The notes beneath the pieces were generated by a model that saw only the letters and a program-made list of their open reading frames with translations, made no database searches and was not told the DNA's origin. Shown here piece by piece: positions 7,728 through 17,361 of a stretch of DNA of 42,748 nucleotides. Position 1 is the first letter of the stretch, and each line of letters begins with the position of its first letter. Both the position numbers and the translations under genes were made by a program. Origin of the DNA: UBA961 sp049317525 (lineage in GTDB: Bacteria > Bacteroidota > Ignavibacteria > Kapaibacteriales > UBA961); the NCBI GenBank assembly GCA_049317525.1, contig JBMOIC010000022.1, positions 1 through 42,748 on the forward strand, read 5' to 3'.

Positions 7728-9059
7728 ATGTATTCGGCTCCCCATTTAGTAATTCCACAAATTCATAATTTGCATGATATAGATGTATATCTAGCAAATG
7801 GCGGTTATAATAGCTTAAGAAAAGTCCTATCTACAATGTCTACAGAAGACATAATCAATGAAGTAAAAGCTTCTGGCCTACGAGGCCGTGGTGGAGCTTG
7901 CTTTTCTACTGGCATGAAATGGAGTTTTATGCCTAAAGGTAATGATAAGCCAAAATATCTTGCTATTAATGGCGATGAATCAGAACCTGGCTCTTTTAAA
8001 GACAGACAAATCCTTGAATATAATCCTCATCAAATGATAGAAGGTATTCTTATTGCAGGTTATGCAATGGGAATTACCAAAGCATTTATTTATATCAGAG
8101 GTGAATATCATAAATGGGTGGTTTGCACACAAAGAGCTGTTCAAGAGGCCTATGATAAAGGTTTTATCGGCGAAAAAATGAAAAGTACATTCGGCACTTC
8201 ATTTTCTATGGATATTGTTGTCCATAAAGGTGCTGGTGCTTATGTATGTGGAGAAGAAACTTCTTTGATGTCATCTATAGAAGGTGATCGTGCTTATCCT
8301 AGAATAAAACCTCCATTTCCTGCAAATAAAGGTTTATGGGGCTGCCCAACTACAATTAATAATGTAGAAACATTAGCTACAGTCCCAGCAATTATTGCTT
8401 TAGGTGCAAAAGCATATTCTGAAATTGGTGCTGCTAAACATACAGGTACTCTTTTATTTGGATTAAGTGGACATATCAATAAACCTGGTGTATATGAATT
8501 ACCTACTGGTATTCCTCTTAAAGAACTGATTTATGATATTGGTGGTGGAATTCCTGGTGGCAAAAAAATTAAGGCTATCATTCCTGGTGGAAGCTCTATG
8601 CCTCCAATTCATCCAGATGAAATAGATTTTGTACGCATGGACAATGAATCTTTAAAAGAATTTGGATCTTATATTGGAACCGCTGGTGTAATGGTGATGG
8701 ATGAAGATACTGATTTAGTTAAAGTATTATTACGTTTAGCACATTTTTATCATCATGAATCTTGTGGACAATGCACACCTTGTCGGGAAGGCTGTGGATG
8801 GATGGAAAAAATCCTAAAACGCTTAGTGAAAGGCGAAGCATCCGTTCAAGATATAGATTTATTATTTAGCGTAGCAAGTAATATAGAAGGAAATACCATT
8901 TGTGCTCTGGGCGAGGGAGCAGCTTGGCCCGTAAAAGGATTTTTGAAGAAATTTAGACCAGAATTTGAAAAAAGAGCAAAAGCTAATAGAGATTTCGTAT
9001 CCTTAAATGCTGTTCATGGCAAATATTCTACAAGAGATCAACTTATTATCCATAGTTAA
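7728..9059 (+). CDS. nuoF: NADH-quinone oxidoreductase subunit F (NuoF)
   Basis: NuoF is the NADH- and FMN-binding subunit of respiratory complex I and carries one 4Fe-4S cluster. The glycine-rich motif GLRGRGGACFSTGMKW, the FMN loop NGDESEPGSFKDR, and GAGAYVCGEETSLMSSIEG are all present. The cluster ligands are C346, C349 and C352 (ESCGQCTPCREGC) plus C392. The 443 residues fit the family. No nuoE, nuoG or other complex I gene is adjacent: the gene sits alone with its own promoter and terminator. NuoF-like subunits also occur in NAD-linked hydrogenases and formate dehydrogenases. With no partner here, complex I is the default reading. Confidence 0.92.
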   Translation: MYSAPHLVIPQIHNLHDIDVYLANGGYNSLRKVLSTMSTEDIINEVKASGLRGRGGACFSTGMKWSFMPKGNDKPKYLAINGDESEPGSFKDRQILEYNPHQMIEGILIAGYAMGITKAFIYIRGEYHKWVVCTQRAVQEAYDKGFIGEKMKSTFGTSFSMDIVVHKGAGAYVCGEETSLMSSIEGDRAYPRIKPPFPANKGLWGCPTTINNVETLATVPAIIALGAKAYSEIGAAKHTGTLLFGLSGHINKPGVYELPTGIPLKELIYDIGGGIPGGKKIKAIIPGGSSMPPIHPDEIDFVRMDNESLKEFGSYIGTAGVMVMDEDTDLVKVLLRLAHFYHHESCGQCTPCREGCGWMEKILKRLVKGEASVQDIDLLFSVASNIEGNTICALGEGAAWPVKGFLKKFRPEFEKRAKANRDFVSLNAVHGKYSTRDQLIIHS

Positions 9060-9081
9060 TTTCATCATCAAAAAAGTACAT

Positions 9082-9124
9082 AGGATGTTCCACTGCCTTG
9101 CAGATTGAGCATCCTCTTTTTTTT
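9082..9124 (+). terminator. Intrinsic terminator after nuoF
   Basis: Outer stem aggatg (9082-9087) pairs with catcct (9110-9115). An inner stem ctgc/gcag (9093-9096 with 9100-9103) lies inside it. Eight T residues follow at 9117-9124. It lies just after the nuoF stop and only 22 bases before the next start codon at 9147. Confidence 0.8.
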
Positions 9125-9146
9125 ACTTGTACATTTATGTTAAAAT

Positions 9147-9707
9147 ATGATTGAATATCACAGTACAGTTGTTGTTTTTGTAGCTTCAGGCACAGAAGAA
9201 ATGGAAGCAATTATCATTAGCGATATGCTTAGAAGAGCAGGTATCAATGTTATCATTGCAGGAGAATATGAAATTATTACTGCTTCACGTGGTGTAAAGT
9301 TTCTTCCTGATGTTACATTCGAGCATATTTTAGAAGATGAAGAATATCTGGCTTTGATCTTTCCTGGTGGCTCTCGGGCATCAGAAACGTTTTGCAGTCA
9401 CCCACATATAGAAAAGCTACTAAGATCTCATTTTAAACGCAATGCTATTGTTGGCGCAATGTGTGAAAGCCCAGCCATTTTTGTAGCTTATGATCTTTTA
9501 CCTAGTACCACAGCTATGACATCGCATCCTGATATACAACATATCATTAGCAAGAAATATAATTATATGGATGAAAAAGTAGTCATTGATGGAAATATTA
9601 TTACATGTCAAGGTGCAGGGACAAGCTTTGACTTTGCTTTTGCATTAATCGAAATCCTTTCAAATAGTAAAATCGCTACATCTGTTGCCAGAGATATCCA
9701 ATATTAA
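9147..9707 (+). CDS. DJ-1/PfpI family protein (YajL/DJ-1 type)
   Basis: The 186-residue product follows human DJ-1 almost position by position. E18 (SGTEEME) and the reactive C106 (GAMCESPA) fall at the same residue numbers as in DJ-1, H127 (TSHP) is within one residue, and the end pattern GAGTSFDFAFALIE is shared. Family members act in oxidative and carbonyl stress; claimed activities include glyoxalase and protein deglycase, and the true substrate is disputed. The start lacks a Shine-Dalgarno and lies 22 bases after the nuoF terminator, so the leader must be very short or come from read-through. The 3' end overlaps the convergent methyltransferase gene by 4 bases. Confidence 0.88.
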   Translation: MIEYHSTVVVFVASGTEEMEAIIISDMLRRAGINVIIAGEYEIITASRGVKFLPDVTFEHILEDEEYLALIFPGGSRASETFCSHPHIEKLLRSHFKRNAIVGAMCESPAIFVAYDLLPSTTAMTSHPDIQHIISKKYNYMDEKVVIDGNIITCQGAGTSFDFAFALIEILSNSKIATSVARDIQY

Positions 9708-10309
9708 TATTTTTTGGCAATGATAACCGTATGTTTTTGAGGGAATTGATCCAATTCTACATGCCTTATATCACAATTATTCTGCATTAATATTTCTAAA
9801 GTTCTATTAATGCCAAGTGAACTATAATAGAAAGTCATATCCTGCCATTCAGAAAGATGATATCCGATATCATCGCCACATGTAAACAGTAATATTCCAT
9901 CTTTAACCAACATAGAACATAGTTTAATAAGCACTTTTTCTTGCTGATCATAAGGAACATGGAAAATACTATCCCATGCAATGATACATTGAAATTGCTC
10001 TTGTGTTTGCCAAGTACAGATATCAGCATGATGAAAAATACATTCAGGATGTTTTTGTTTTGCTAATGTTAACATGGATTCAGATATATCCAAGCCTACT
10101 ATTCCAAATCCATGCTGAACCAATAATCTCATCATTCGTCCACCTGAACCACATCCAATATCTAAAGCTATTTTCCTTTGATAATCAAATTGATTACAAT
10201 ATTCAATGGCTCGCATTAGACTTTCTATTCCATAAGAAGAGTCTTTATGTTGTTCTTCCCATACATGTGCAATAGCATTATATTGATTTCCAGTTTGTAC
10301 AGGATCCAC
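9704..10309 (-). CDS. Class I SAM-dependent methyltransferase
   Basis: The 201-residue Rossmann-fold methyltransferase has motif I ALDIGCGSGGRM (D50 to G56), the acidic ribose-binding D74 (VGLDISESM), and a later HVPYDQQEKVL region typical of the Methyltransf_11/25 group. The substrate cannot be read from the sequence. The start is a GTG at 10309-10307 placed directly after the phoH TAA, with AGGA about 8 bases before it. The next Met is at residue 33, inside the fold's lead-in, so GTG is the better start. The arrangement points to translational coupling with phoH. Confidence 0.8.
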   Translation of the reverse strand: MDPVQTGNQYNAIAHVWEEQHKDSSYGIESLMRAIEYCNQFDYQRKIALDIGCGSGGRMMRLLVQHGFGIVGLDISESMLTLAKQKHPECIFHHADICTWQTQEQFQCIIAWDSIFHVPYDQQEKVLIKLCSMLVKDGILLFTCGDDIGYHLSEWQDMTFYYSSLGINRTLEILMQNNCDIRHVELDQFPQKHTVIIAKKY

Positions 10310-11353
10310 TTATTGTTCCTTGATGATTGATTGATTCACTGGTTCGGATATATTGTTTTGATATTTAGACATTCTATGTCTTTCTTTTTCTATTTCACTT
10401 TTATCATAAGCATTAATGATATCAGATACTAATTTGTGCCGTACTACATCAGATTTATCAAAGTACGTAAATTCTATTCCTGGTATTCCATGTAATACTT
10501 TTTCTGCATCGCCCAAACCAGATGCTTTCTTATTTGGAAGATCTATTTGAGTTATATCACCAGTTACGATAGCTTTTGAATTTTTACCTAATCTGGTAAG
10601 AAACATTTTCATTTGGGTTATCGTAGCATTTTGAGCTTCATCTAAAATTATGAATGAATTACTAAGAGTTCTTCCCCTCATATAAGCCAAAGGTACAATC
10701 TCTATAATTCTTTTTTCACTCATACTTTTTAGTTTTTCTGCAGAAACCATATCCGAAATAGCGTCTAATAATGGCCTTAAATAAGGATCAACTTTTTCTG
10801 ATAAATCACCAGGTAAAAATCCCAAAGATTCACCTGCTTCAACTGCAGGCCTTGACAATACAATACGAGTGACTTCATTGTTTTTAAGTGCTGCAAGGGC
10901 AATTGCAACAGCTAAATACGTTTTACCGGTTCCTGCGGGGCCAATTGAAAATACCAAATCATTCTCTAGTACCTTCCTATACATTTCAGCTTGATTCTTA
11001 TTTCTAGGCTTAATTGCTTCCTTTTTGCCATAAAGAATCACAGAATTCATTGAAGGCGCATCTTTGCTATGTGCTTTATTTTCTGTAAAACTTGGCATTG
11101 CAAAAAGCAAAACGGAATTAACATCCTCTAAGCTAATACTTCCCTTTCTTTGCAGAATATATCGCAATTCGCCGAATGTTTTTTCAATCATTTTAATTTC
11201 GGAAGGTTCTCCCCTTACAATGATTGTATCTCCTCTTACAGAAATGCTTGCATCGAATCTCGATTCAATTACTGATAAAAATTGATCATTAAATCCTAAT
11301 AAAGAAGCAAGATCAACATCATTAATTTTTATCTTTTTTTCAGTTATATCCAT
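10310..11353 (-). CDS. phoH: PhoH family ATPase (PhoL-like)
   Basis: The 347-residue protein has an N-terminal KH-like region (about 1-75, with SIVxVRGD-like strands) and a P-loop ATPase domain. Walker A is GPAGTGKT (138-145) and Walker B is FIILDEA (234-240), followed by QNATITQMKMFLTR. Bacterial PhoH/YbeZ proteins are RNA-linked ATPases, often working with YbeY in 16S rRNA maturation, but ybeY is not here. The downstream gene is a methyltransferase. The start codon lies only 21 bases after the U-run of a strong terminator belonging to the upstream gene. Confidence 0.93.
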   Translation of the reverse strand: MDITEKKIKINDVDLASLLGFNDQFLSVIESRFDASISVRGDTIIVRGEPSEIKMIEKTFGELRYILQRKGSISLEDVNSVLLFAMPSFTENKAHSKDAPSMNSVILYGKKEAIKPRNKNQAEMYRKVLENDLVFSIGPAGTGKTYLAVAIALAALKNNEVTRIVLSRPAVEAGESLGFLPGDLSEKVDPYLRPLLDAISDMVSAEKLKSMSEKRIIEIVPLAYMRGRTLSNSFIILDEAQNATITQMKMFLTRLGKNSKAIVTGDITQIDLPNKKASGLGDAEKVLHGIPGIEFTYFDKSDVVRHKLVSDIINAYDKSEIEKERHRMSKYQNNISEPVNQSIIKEQ

Positions 11354-11370
11354 TATGAAATCATTATAAT

Positions 11371-11407
11371 AAAAAAGCCCTTTAAGATTAACTATCTTAA
11401 AGGGCTT
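11371..11407 (-). terminator. Intrinsic terminator of the LysM gene
   Basis: A perfect 14-bp stem (aagccctttaagat at 11375-11388 with atcttaaagggctt at 11394-11407) closes a 5-base loop. On the minus strand it is followed by a U-run (plus-strand A residues from 11371). It lies 47 bases after the LysM gene stop and immediately before phoH. Confidence 0.88.
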
Positions 11408-11454
11408 AAACTATATCAATCTAACTATTACATATTGATGCATAGCTGGATTCA

Positions 11455-12294
11455 TTATTTAATTGAATTTACTTTTGATGGAGCTGAAGATGTTGCTGAA
11501 GGAACAACTTCACTTGTACGAACTACCATTGCTGCACGCTTTTTTCTCCAATAAGAACGTTCTGCTTTTACTTCATCGGAAGTTTTAGGCCCAGCAGCAG
11601 GTAATTTTAATCTTTGACCAGGAATAATAATATCCGGATTTCTGATTTGATCGGTATTTCCTTGCCAAACTTTTGGCCATTGGAAAGGATCGCCATAGAT
11701 ATCTGCTCTGCTAGCAATATTCCACAAACAGTCGCGATTTTCTGCCCATGTACCTACAATATATTCTTTAGCTTTTGTTTCACGATAGAGAGAACGTATT
11801 TCTTTTGCAATGTCTACAATACGATTGAAAAAAGGTGTATATAAAGATATTTTATTACCTCTCATTGCATTAAGTTCAGCTTCATACCCTTTTACTTCAT
11901 CTTGACGATCTGCTAATGCAGATTCACCAAGACTTTTCAATCCACGAACTTTACCTTCTAAAACACCAATTTTTTGGCCAAATGCATCCATTTGTTCTTT
12001 TGTTGCTTCTAATAAAGCAGCAATATCTGATTCTGATTTAGATAATGCAGTATTCTCTGATTGTAAATCAGCATTTAATTTTTGAATAGACATTTGCAAG
12101 CCATTCAATTTTTCTTCTAATTCTTTTACTTTTTGCGCCCATTCCTTTATACAGATATCAGCTTGATCGCGTGTATAAGGTTTTGTGCGCATTGTATTCT
12201 CGCTTGCATTGCAATCAGGAGGCGCTTCCTGTGAAAATGCGGGTGTTGAAAATACGATCAAAGCACCAGCAAGCATTAATAATAAATGTTTCAT
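11455..12294 (-). CDS. Secreted coiled-coil protein with a C-terminal LysM domain
   Basis: The 279-residue product starts at the ATG at 12294, preceded by AAGGAG at 9-10 bases. It has a signal peptide (MKHLLLMLAGALIVFSTPAFS), a long predicted coiled coil at about residues 45-150 rich in Glu, Lys, Leu and Gln, then a LysM-like domain (YIVG...CLWNIAS...IIIPGQRLKLP). LysM domains bind peptidoglycan or other N-acetylglucosamine polymers. The NIA core and PGQxLKLP end are clear, while a Cys replaces the usual Ser/Thr before LW. It is paired with the coiled-coil lipoprotein 76 bases upstream, probably as an envelope-spacing or cell wall-binding pair. Exact function is unknown. Confidence 0.8.
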   Translation of the reverse strand: MKHLLLMLAGALIVFSTPAFSQEAPPDCNASENTMRTKPYTRDQADICIKEWAQKVKELEEKLNGLQMSIQKLNADLQSENTALSKSESDIAALLEATKEQMDAFGQKIGVLEGKVRGLKSLGESALADRQDEVKGYEAELNAMRGNKISLYTPFFNRIVDIAKEIRSLYRETKAKEYIVGTWAENRDCLWNIASRADIYGDPFQWPKVWQGNTDQIRNPDIIIPGQRLKLPAAGPKTSDEVKAERSYWRKKRAAMVVRTSEVVPSATSSAPSKVNSIK

Positions 12295-12370
12295 TGTATA
12301 AGTCTCCTTCACTAAAAAGAGTATTCAGACGTGATAAGAAATTGTTCAAAGATTAATTAAGTGTTAGCAA

Positions 12371-12736
12371 TTATTTTTTGCCTTTTTTCTTTGTAGTTGG
12401 AGCCGGAACTACCTCTGTAGCAGGTACTGGAGGCGGCGCAGGTGTCCAATCCGGCCATGAATTTGGCCATGTTTGCAATTTCTGCTGAATAAATTCTTTT
12501 TTCTGTTCACTTTGCTTTACTTCATTTTGACGCGCTGCTAATTCACGCTCAATAGAAGCTCTTTCAGATTCTTTTTTCTTGATATCAGCTTCTAATTTTG
12601 CTGATTGCTCTTTTAATTGACGAAGCTTGGCAAGCTGTTCTTCATTGATTTTGGGTGTACATCCGGTTGCTGAACATAATATGATAACAGCTAATCCACT
12701 CAATACTACCGTTGCTAAGTTCCAAGGTTTGCGCAT
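12371..12736 (-). CDS. Small coiled-coil lipoprotein with a Pro-rich, Lys-rich tail
   Basis: I start it at the ATG at 12736, which has a perfect AAGGAG 5 bases upstream. The frame is open 27 codons further but without a signal there. The 121-residue product has a signal sequence with lipobox ATGC (LCSATGC), a coiled coil (LAKLRQLKEQSAKLEADIKKK and on), a Trp/Pro-rich segment (TWPNSWPDWTPAPPPVP), and ends KKKGKK. It is probably anchored in the outer membrane. The basic tail could contact peptidoglycan or a partner. It precedes the LysM gene in the same operon. Confidence 0.72.
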   Translation of the reverse strand: MRKPWNLATVVLSGLAVIILCSATGCTPKINEEQLAKLRQLKEQSAKLEADIKKKESERASIERELAARQNEVKQSEQKKEFIQQKLQTWPNSWPDWTPAPPPVPATEVVPAPTTKKKGKK

Positions 12737-12829
12737 AAGGCTCCTTGAGAATGTGAGGAAAACAAAATAATTGATTCTAATTATTACTAATTTACACTTT
12801 GCAAACCCTTCAAACAAATAAAAATCTTG

Positions 12830-15800
12830 ATGATGTGTTTATCAACAAAAATTAACAATTCATTTTGTGCTATCACTTTGCGATTTAATCGCAAGTGTTT
12901 CTATATTCTACCAATTCTTTTTGTATTCTGTTTTACAAAAAGTGTTGCTTCTGATGTGATTATTCATTGTTCTGCTGATAATAAAACTAGTCTAAAAAGT
13001 TTAGCCAAACTACAACAATGGAGAATTTCTTTTCCTTTTGAAAGTTTAGCAAAAAAAATTAATTCCAAGCAGGAAAACTTTCTATCGTCTCCTCAATTAC
13101 ATGCTTTTAATGCTTTATTGCTATATGCTATTATCTCGATACCAGACACTAATAATTCAAAGTATATATTAAGACAAAGTGGTTTATGTGATTATATTGG
13201 AGAAAATCATCATTATTCATTAGATAATGATGATATACCTAATGATTCTTTATGGGGTTCTCAATGGTTTATGGATAGAATTGGTTTACCAGAGGCTTGG
13301 GGAATTACCAGAGGTGACAATGTACTTGTTGCAGTAATTGATACAGGTTGCGATATCAAGCATAAAGACCTATCACCTAATATTTGGGTAAATCCCAAAG
13401 AAGATATAAATAACAATGGAATATGTGATCCATGGCCTATTTCAGAAGCTAGAGATGGCGTTTATGGTGATCTTAATGATATAGATGATGATAAGAATGG
13501 ATGGACAGATGATATAGCTGGATATGATATTGTAGATCAATTTATTCCTAATATTGGTGATTTTGCATTCCCTGATCCATTTATCGAAGATGAGCAAGGT
13601 CATGGTACTAGCGTCGCTGGAATTATTGGTGCAGTTACAAATAATAAAATTGGTATCTCTGGTATAGCACCTACTTGTAAATTATTGAATATCAGAGCCT
13701 TTGATGCCACTGGAAATGCCGAAGAAGATGATATCGCAATGGCTATTGTGTATGCCGCCATGCAAAAATCTAAAGTTATTTGCATGAGTTTTGGAGATAT
13801 TGTGTACTCTCCTTTAACAGCCGATGCTATTGCTTTTGCTTATGCTATGAACTGTGTTCTTATTGCTTCTGCTGGTAATGATGGCAATATTTTAAAAAGA
13901 TATCCTGCCAGCTATTCACATGTTATGGCTATTGGTGCTACCACTCAAAATGACAATAAAGCTTCTTTTAGTTCTTATGGTTCTCATATAAGCTTATCAG
14001 CTCCTGGAATTGCAATTCCTACTACAGCAAGAAATAATGCATATAAAAATTTCCAAGGCACATCTGCTTCTGCACCTATAATTGCTGGGGCAGCTGCTTT
14101 GCTTATTTCACACAATCCAAATATTAAGAATAGTGATGTTCAAGGTATTTTGCAGAGTTCCGCTAAGGATATAGGTGAAAGCGGTTGGGACCCACTATAT
14201 GGCGCTGGTAGAATAGATATTCTTGCTGCTTTACAGCTAAAAGGATCATTTTCAGCAGGTATTCTATCGCCAAAAAATGATATCGAGATTCGTCAGGATT
14301 CCAATGGTTTTTTTCCGATTATTGGTAGTACTGGTATTCCTCTGTTTTCTTCATGGAGTTTAGAATATGGTTATGGAGAATTACCAAATTCTTGGATTAC
14401 TCTTCAAAAGGATTCATCTCTTAGGGTAATCAATGACACATTGGGTTTTTTACCATTACATTCGCTTTTGGATACTTCTATAACTATCAAACTGTCAATT
14501 AAACAAACTACCAATAAAACAATTGAATATAGAAATAGGATTCATACTGTTTCTTCTAATAATGTATTATCTCTTGTTTCATTTATTGCAGATTCAGCTT
14601 GGCTAGATAATAGAAAAAGCACAGTTATACGATTATTCTTTTCAAGGGCTTGTCGGGTTGGTTTACAAATAAGACAAAAGAATACAAATGATCCTTGGTC
14701 TTATTATGCCGATGATGACAGAACGACAATAGAACATTCTCTTATCGTACATGATGGCAAATCAGGCCTTTATGATTGTAGAATATTTGCCAATACAGCT
14801 AGTGACTCTTTGATTATCGATACTGTATGTAAAATCAGTGAAGAATTTGCTCCAATGACAGGAGTTATTGGTAAAGATTATTCTCTGCCTATGACATTTC
14901 TTTATCCTACAATGGGCTTTTTAGATAATGATAATAATCCTACTATTATCGGAACTGATTATTCTACAGGCACTTATGGTGATACTAAAATATACAGCTT
15001 TGCTAATTCGAAATTTACTTGCACAGATTCAATCAAACAAAGTTGGATAGTAAAAGGTATAGGAGACTCCAATGGCGATGGGATTTCAGAGATATTATGT
15101 CATTCATTGGGCGAAGCAAGGCTATTTACAAAAGCCCCAAATGGTATGTCCAATTTTGAAAAGATTTTATTTTCAGAATTACAAATCCCAAATGGCATAA
15201 GCAATCTGAAAGAGTTTTGGACGGCTGGTATGTATGATATTGACAAAGATGGATTAGAAGACATTGTAGGATTTTCAGATACAAGCTTATTAGTATTTAG
15301 TTTTAAGAATAATAAATATTTCTTATTGGCACAAGCCCCAAATTCTTCTCCAAGAGGCCCAAATGGTTCTCCAAATTCAATGAGGCCACCAAAAATTGCT
15401 TGCGCAGATTTTGACAAAGATGGTAAAGTTGAAATTGCATATGGCGATACTGATGGAGACTTCATGGTATTTGAATATGAAAATGGCGCTTTTTCTCAAA
15501 CATTTTCTCTTCAAACAGATCAAAGTGGTGCAACAGAATTTACTGGAGCGCCTGATATTGATGGAGATGGAACACCAGAATTACTGTTTGGAAGATATGC
15601 ATCGCCATCGATCAATGACTTTAGAGAATATTCATCCCCATTATGGACATTTACAATACTAAAATCATTTTCAGATAATTCTTTTACTAGCATTCATGAA
15701 GAAAAAATTTATGGAGTAAGAGCGGGTTTAGACTATAAAAATGGTACTTCTTGTGCAAATATAGATGCCATTGCTGGTGATGAAATTATCATAAATGCAT

Positions 15801-17134
15801 TTCCAAATCTTTATATCTTTGGACAAAACAACTCGAAAATTATCCCAAAATGGTATTATCCCATGTGCTATAGCAATACTACTGTCACCGGTGATTTTGA
15901 CAAAAATGGGAAAGTAGATTTTGGTTTTGGCGATGGACTCAAAACTATTTTTGCTGAATTTGATAATGAGTCAATTCAAGAAATTCCTCTTGGATTACAA
16001 GCTATATCCTTGAATGATTCTACTGCTATTATCAATTGGAAAGGAAATGCTGATTTTTATGAAATATATATACAAGAAAATCCTGGGCCGAATCAATTAA
16101 GCATTGCACTAGTAGATTCTACATCTTTGCAATCATTTACTGTATCTGGATTAAAAAACAATACTTTATATAGATTTTTTGTAAAATCTCTTTTCAATAA
16201 TGGAAATGCCAGCAATCTTTCTCGTGGCGCAGATTGTTATATCCATTCTCCTATTAAACCTATTGCTGTTCTATCGCATTCAGAGTCAGAATTACAGACT
16301 TTACAGGTTGAATTCTCAGGATATATATCTTCATATTTTATTCCTTCGAATACCTTTTCGATGTATTCACAAAATGATATTATTATTAATACTGCTATTC
16401 CCAGTGGAGAAAAGTCTGTATTACTTACTTTATCTAAACCATTAAGTCAAAGTACAAGATATTCACTGATTTGTCATTCATTTACTGATTTTTTTGGTTC
16501 ACCTTCCTTATTAGATACAATTACTTTTATAACGGATTCTTTAAGTATTCCGGATCAAGAGCTATATATCACCAAAGCAACCATAGTAAATACATCTACA
16601 ATTAACATAACTTTTTCTGATGTTCTTGATAGTTCTTCAGCATCTACTAATAATTATACTATCGAACCTTTGGGAACGATTAATTCCATATCTGTACTTG
16701 GGAATATTGCCACATTATCGTTAGATCCTTCAAAACCTTTAATCCCAAATGGAAAAGAATATCTTATTACATGTAATTCTTTACTATCAAATAATGGAAA
16801 GAAATTAACGAAAGGTTCTGGCAGAATGATAGGATTTACCTTAACTGGTAATGCTGATAATTCTTTTGCTTATCCACAACCATGGTATAGTGCTAAAAAT
16901 CCTTATATACATTTTGCTGGCCTTCCACCAGAGGCATATATAAAGATTTATTCTATCACAGGTGATGTTTTGGCTACATTATCAGAAAACGATGGGAATG
17001 GTGGCATAAAATGGAATGGCAAGCTTAATAATGGCGAGGAATTAACTTCAGGAGTATATTTATTTTCTGTTCAAGACATGTCCACTAATATGGAAAAAGC
17101 ACCTGTCTTAAAAAAGTTTACTTTTATAAAATAG
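12830..17134 (+). CDS. Secreted S8 subtilisin-like peptidase with FG-GAP repeats and a T9SS-type C-terminal domain
   Basis: The 1434-residue protein has an N-terminal signal region, then a subtilase domain. The triad is D171 (VAVIDTGCD), H258 (GHGTSVAG) and S412 (GTSASAP), with N350 (SAGND) as oxyanion residue. At about 680-1050 there are five calcium-binding loops of FG-GAP/VCBS style (DSNGDG, DIDKDG, DFDKDG, DIDGDG, DFDKNG). A fibronectin-III-like module follows near 1070-1150, then Ig-like modules near 1180-1350. The last 85 residues look like a T9SS sorting domain (IKWNGKLNNGEELTSGVYLF...KKFTFIK). It is probably exported by the type IX system and attached to or released from the cell surface. 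An upstream TACACTTTG resembles a -7 box. Confidence 0.9.
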   Translation: MMCLSTKINNSFCAITLRFNRKCFYILPILFVFCFTKSVASDVIIHCSADNKTSLKSLAKLQQWRISFPFESLAKKINSKQENFLSSPQLHAFNALLLYAIISIPDTNNSKYILRQSGLCDYIGENHHYSLDNDDIPNDSLWGSQWFMDRIGLPEAWGITRGDNVLVAVIDTGCDIKHKDLSPNIWVNPKEDINNNGICDPWPISEARDGVYGDLNDIDDDKNGWTDDIAGYDIVDQFIPNIGDFAFPDPFIEDEQGHGTSVAGIIGAVTNNKIGISGIAPTCKLLNIRAFDATGNAEEDDIAMAIVYAAMQKSKVICMSFGDIVYSPLTADAIAFAYAMNCVLIASAGNDGNILKRYPASYSHVMAIGATTQNDNKASFSSYGSHISLSAPGIAIPTTARNNAYKNFQGTSASAPIIAGAAALLISHNPNIKNSDVQGILQSSAKDIGESGWDPLYGAGRIDILAALQLKGSFSAGILSPKNDIEIRQDSNGFFPIIGSTGIPLFSSWSLEYGYGELPNSWITLQKDSSLRVINDTLGFLPLHSLLDTSITIKLSIKQTTNKTIEYRNRIHTVSSNNVLSLVSFIADSAWLDNRKSTVIRLFFSRACRVGLQIRQKNTNDPWSYYADDDRTTIEHSLIVHDGKSGLYDCRIFANTASDSLIIDTVCKISEEFAPMTGVIGKDYSLPMTFLYPTMGFLDNDNNPTIIGTDYSTGTYGDTKIYSFANSKFTCTDSIKQSWIVKGIGDSNGDGISEILCHSLGEARLFTKAPNGMSNFEKILFSELQIPNGISNLKEFWTAGMYDIDKDGLEDIVGFSDTSLLVFSFKNNKYFLLAQAPNSSPRGPNGSPNSMRPPKIACADFDKDGKVEIAYGDTDGDFMVFEYENGAFSQTFSLQTDQSGATEFTGAPDIDGDGTPELLFGRYASPSINDFREYSSPLWTFTILKSFSDNSFTSIHEEKIYGVRAGLDYKNGTSCANIDAIAGDEIIINAFPNLYIFGQNNSKIIPKWYYPMCYSNTTVTGDFDKNGKVDFGFGDGLKTIFAEFDNESIQEIPLGLQAISLNDSTAIINWKGNADFYEIYIQENPGPNQLSIALVDSTSLQSFTVSGLKNNTLYRFFVKSLFNNGNASNLSRGADCYIHSPIKPIAVLSHSESELQTLQVEFSGYISSYFIPSNTFSMYSQNDIIINTAIPSGEKSVLLTLSKPLSQSTRYSLICHSFTDFFGSPSLLDTITFITDSLSIPDQELYITKATIVNTSTINITFSDVLDSSSASTNNYTIEPLGTINSISVLGNIATLSLDPSKPLIPNGKEYLITCNSLLSNNGKKLTKGSGRMIGFTLTGNADNSFAYPQPWYSAKNPYIHFAGLPPEAYIKIYSITGDVLATLSENDGNGGIKWNGKLNNGEELTSGVYLFSVQDMSTNMEKAPVLKKFTFIK

Positions 17135-17212
17135 ACTATCAAAAAAGTAATGAAACAATAATATTTAGATAATATTCAATATCCTAATTTGAAGTTATCT
17201 TAATTGATAGCA

Positions 17213-17317
17213 CCGATTTTTAGAATCACACACATCTAATATCGGAGGGAAGTCCACACACACTTCCTAAATGCGCAAAAGAACAAAGCCGTATTCTTTA
17301 TTGAATATGGCTTTTTA
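17213..17317 (+). ncRNA. Candidate structured RNA with an intrinsic terminator
   Basis: Two short hairpins and a terminator follow each other in the 227-base gap after the subtilase. Hairpin 1 pairs ccgat (17213-17217) with atcgg (17241-17245). Hairpin 2 pairs ggaagt (17248-17253) with acttcc (17262-17267). Both loops show a CACACA repeat. The terminator follows at 17285-17317. No known RNA family was recognised. It may equally be the 3' end of the subtilase mRNA. Confidence 0.3.
17285..17317 (+). terminator. Intrinsic terminator between the subtilase and porin genes
   Basis: The stem aaagccgtattc (17285-17296) pairs with gaatatggcttt (17303-17314), with one G-T pair, around loop tttatt, followed by T residues. 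It stops plus-strand transcription from the subtilase gene or from the candidate RNA before it. The porin gene starts about 45 bases later. Confidence 0.75.
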
Positions 17318-17361
17318 TCTTTAGTCAAACTGCTAATTTGTGGCTAGATACACGATTTATT

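Noticed and set aside
15100..15465. 121-codon open frame on the minus strand inside the subtilase gene
   Set aside because: It is antisense to the FG-GAP repeat region, has no ribosome site or family signal, and comes from the repetitive Pro/Gly/Asn coding of the real gene.
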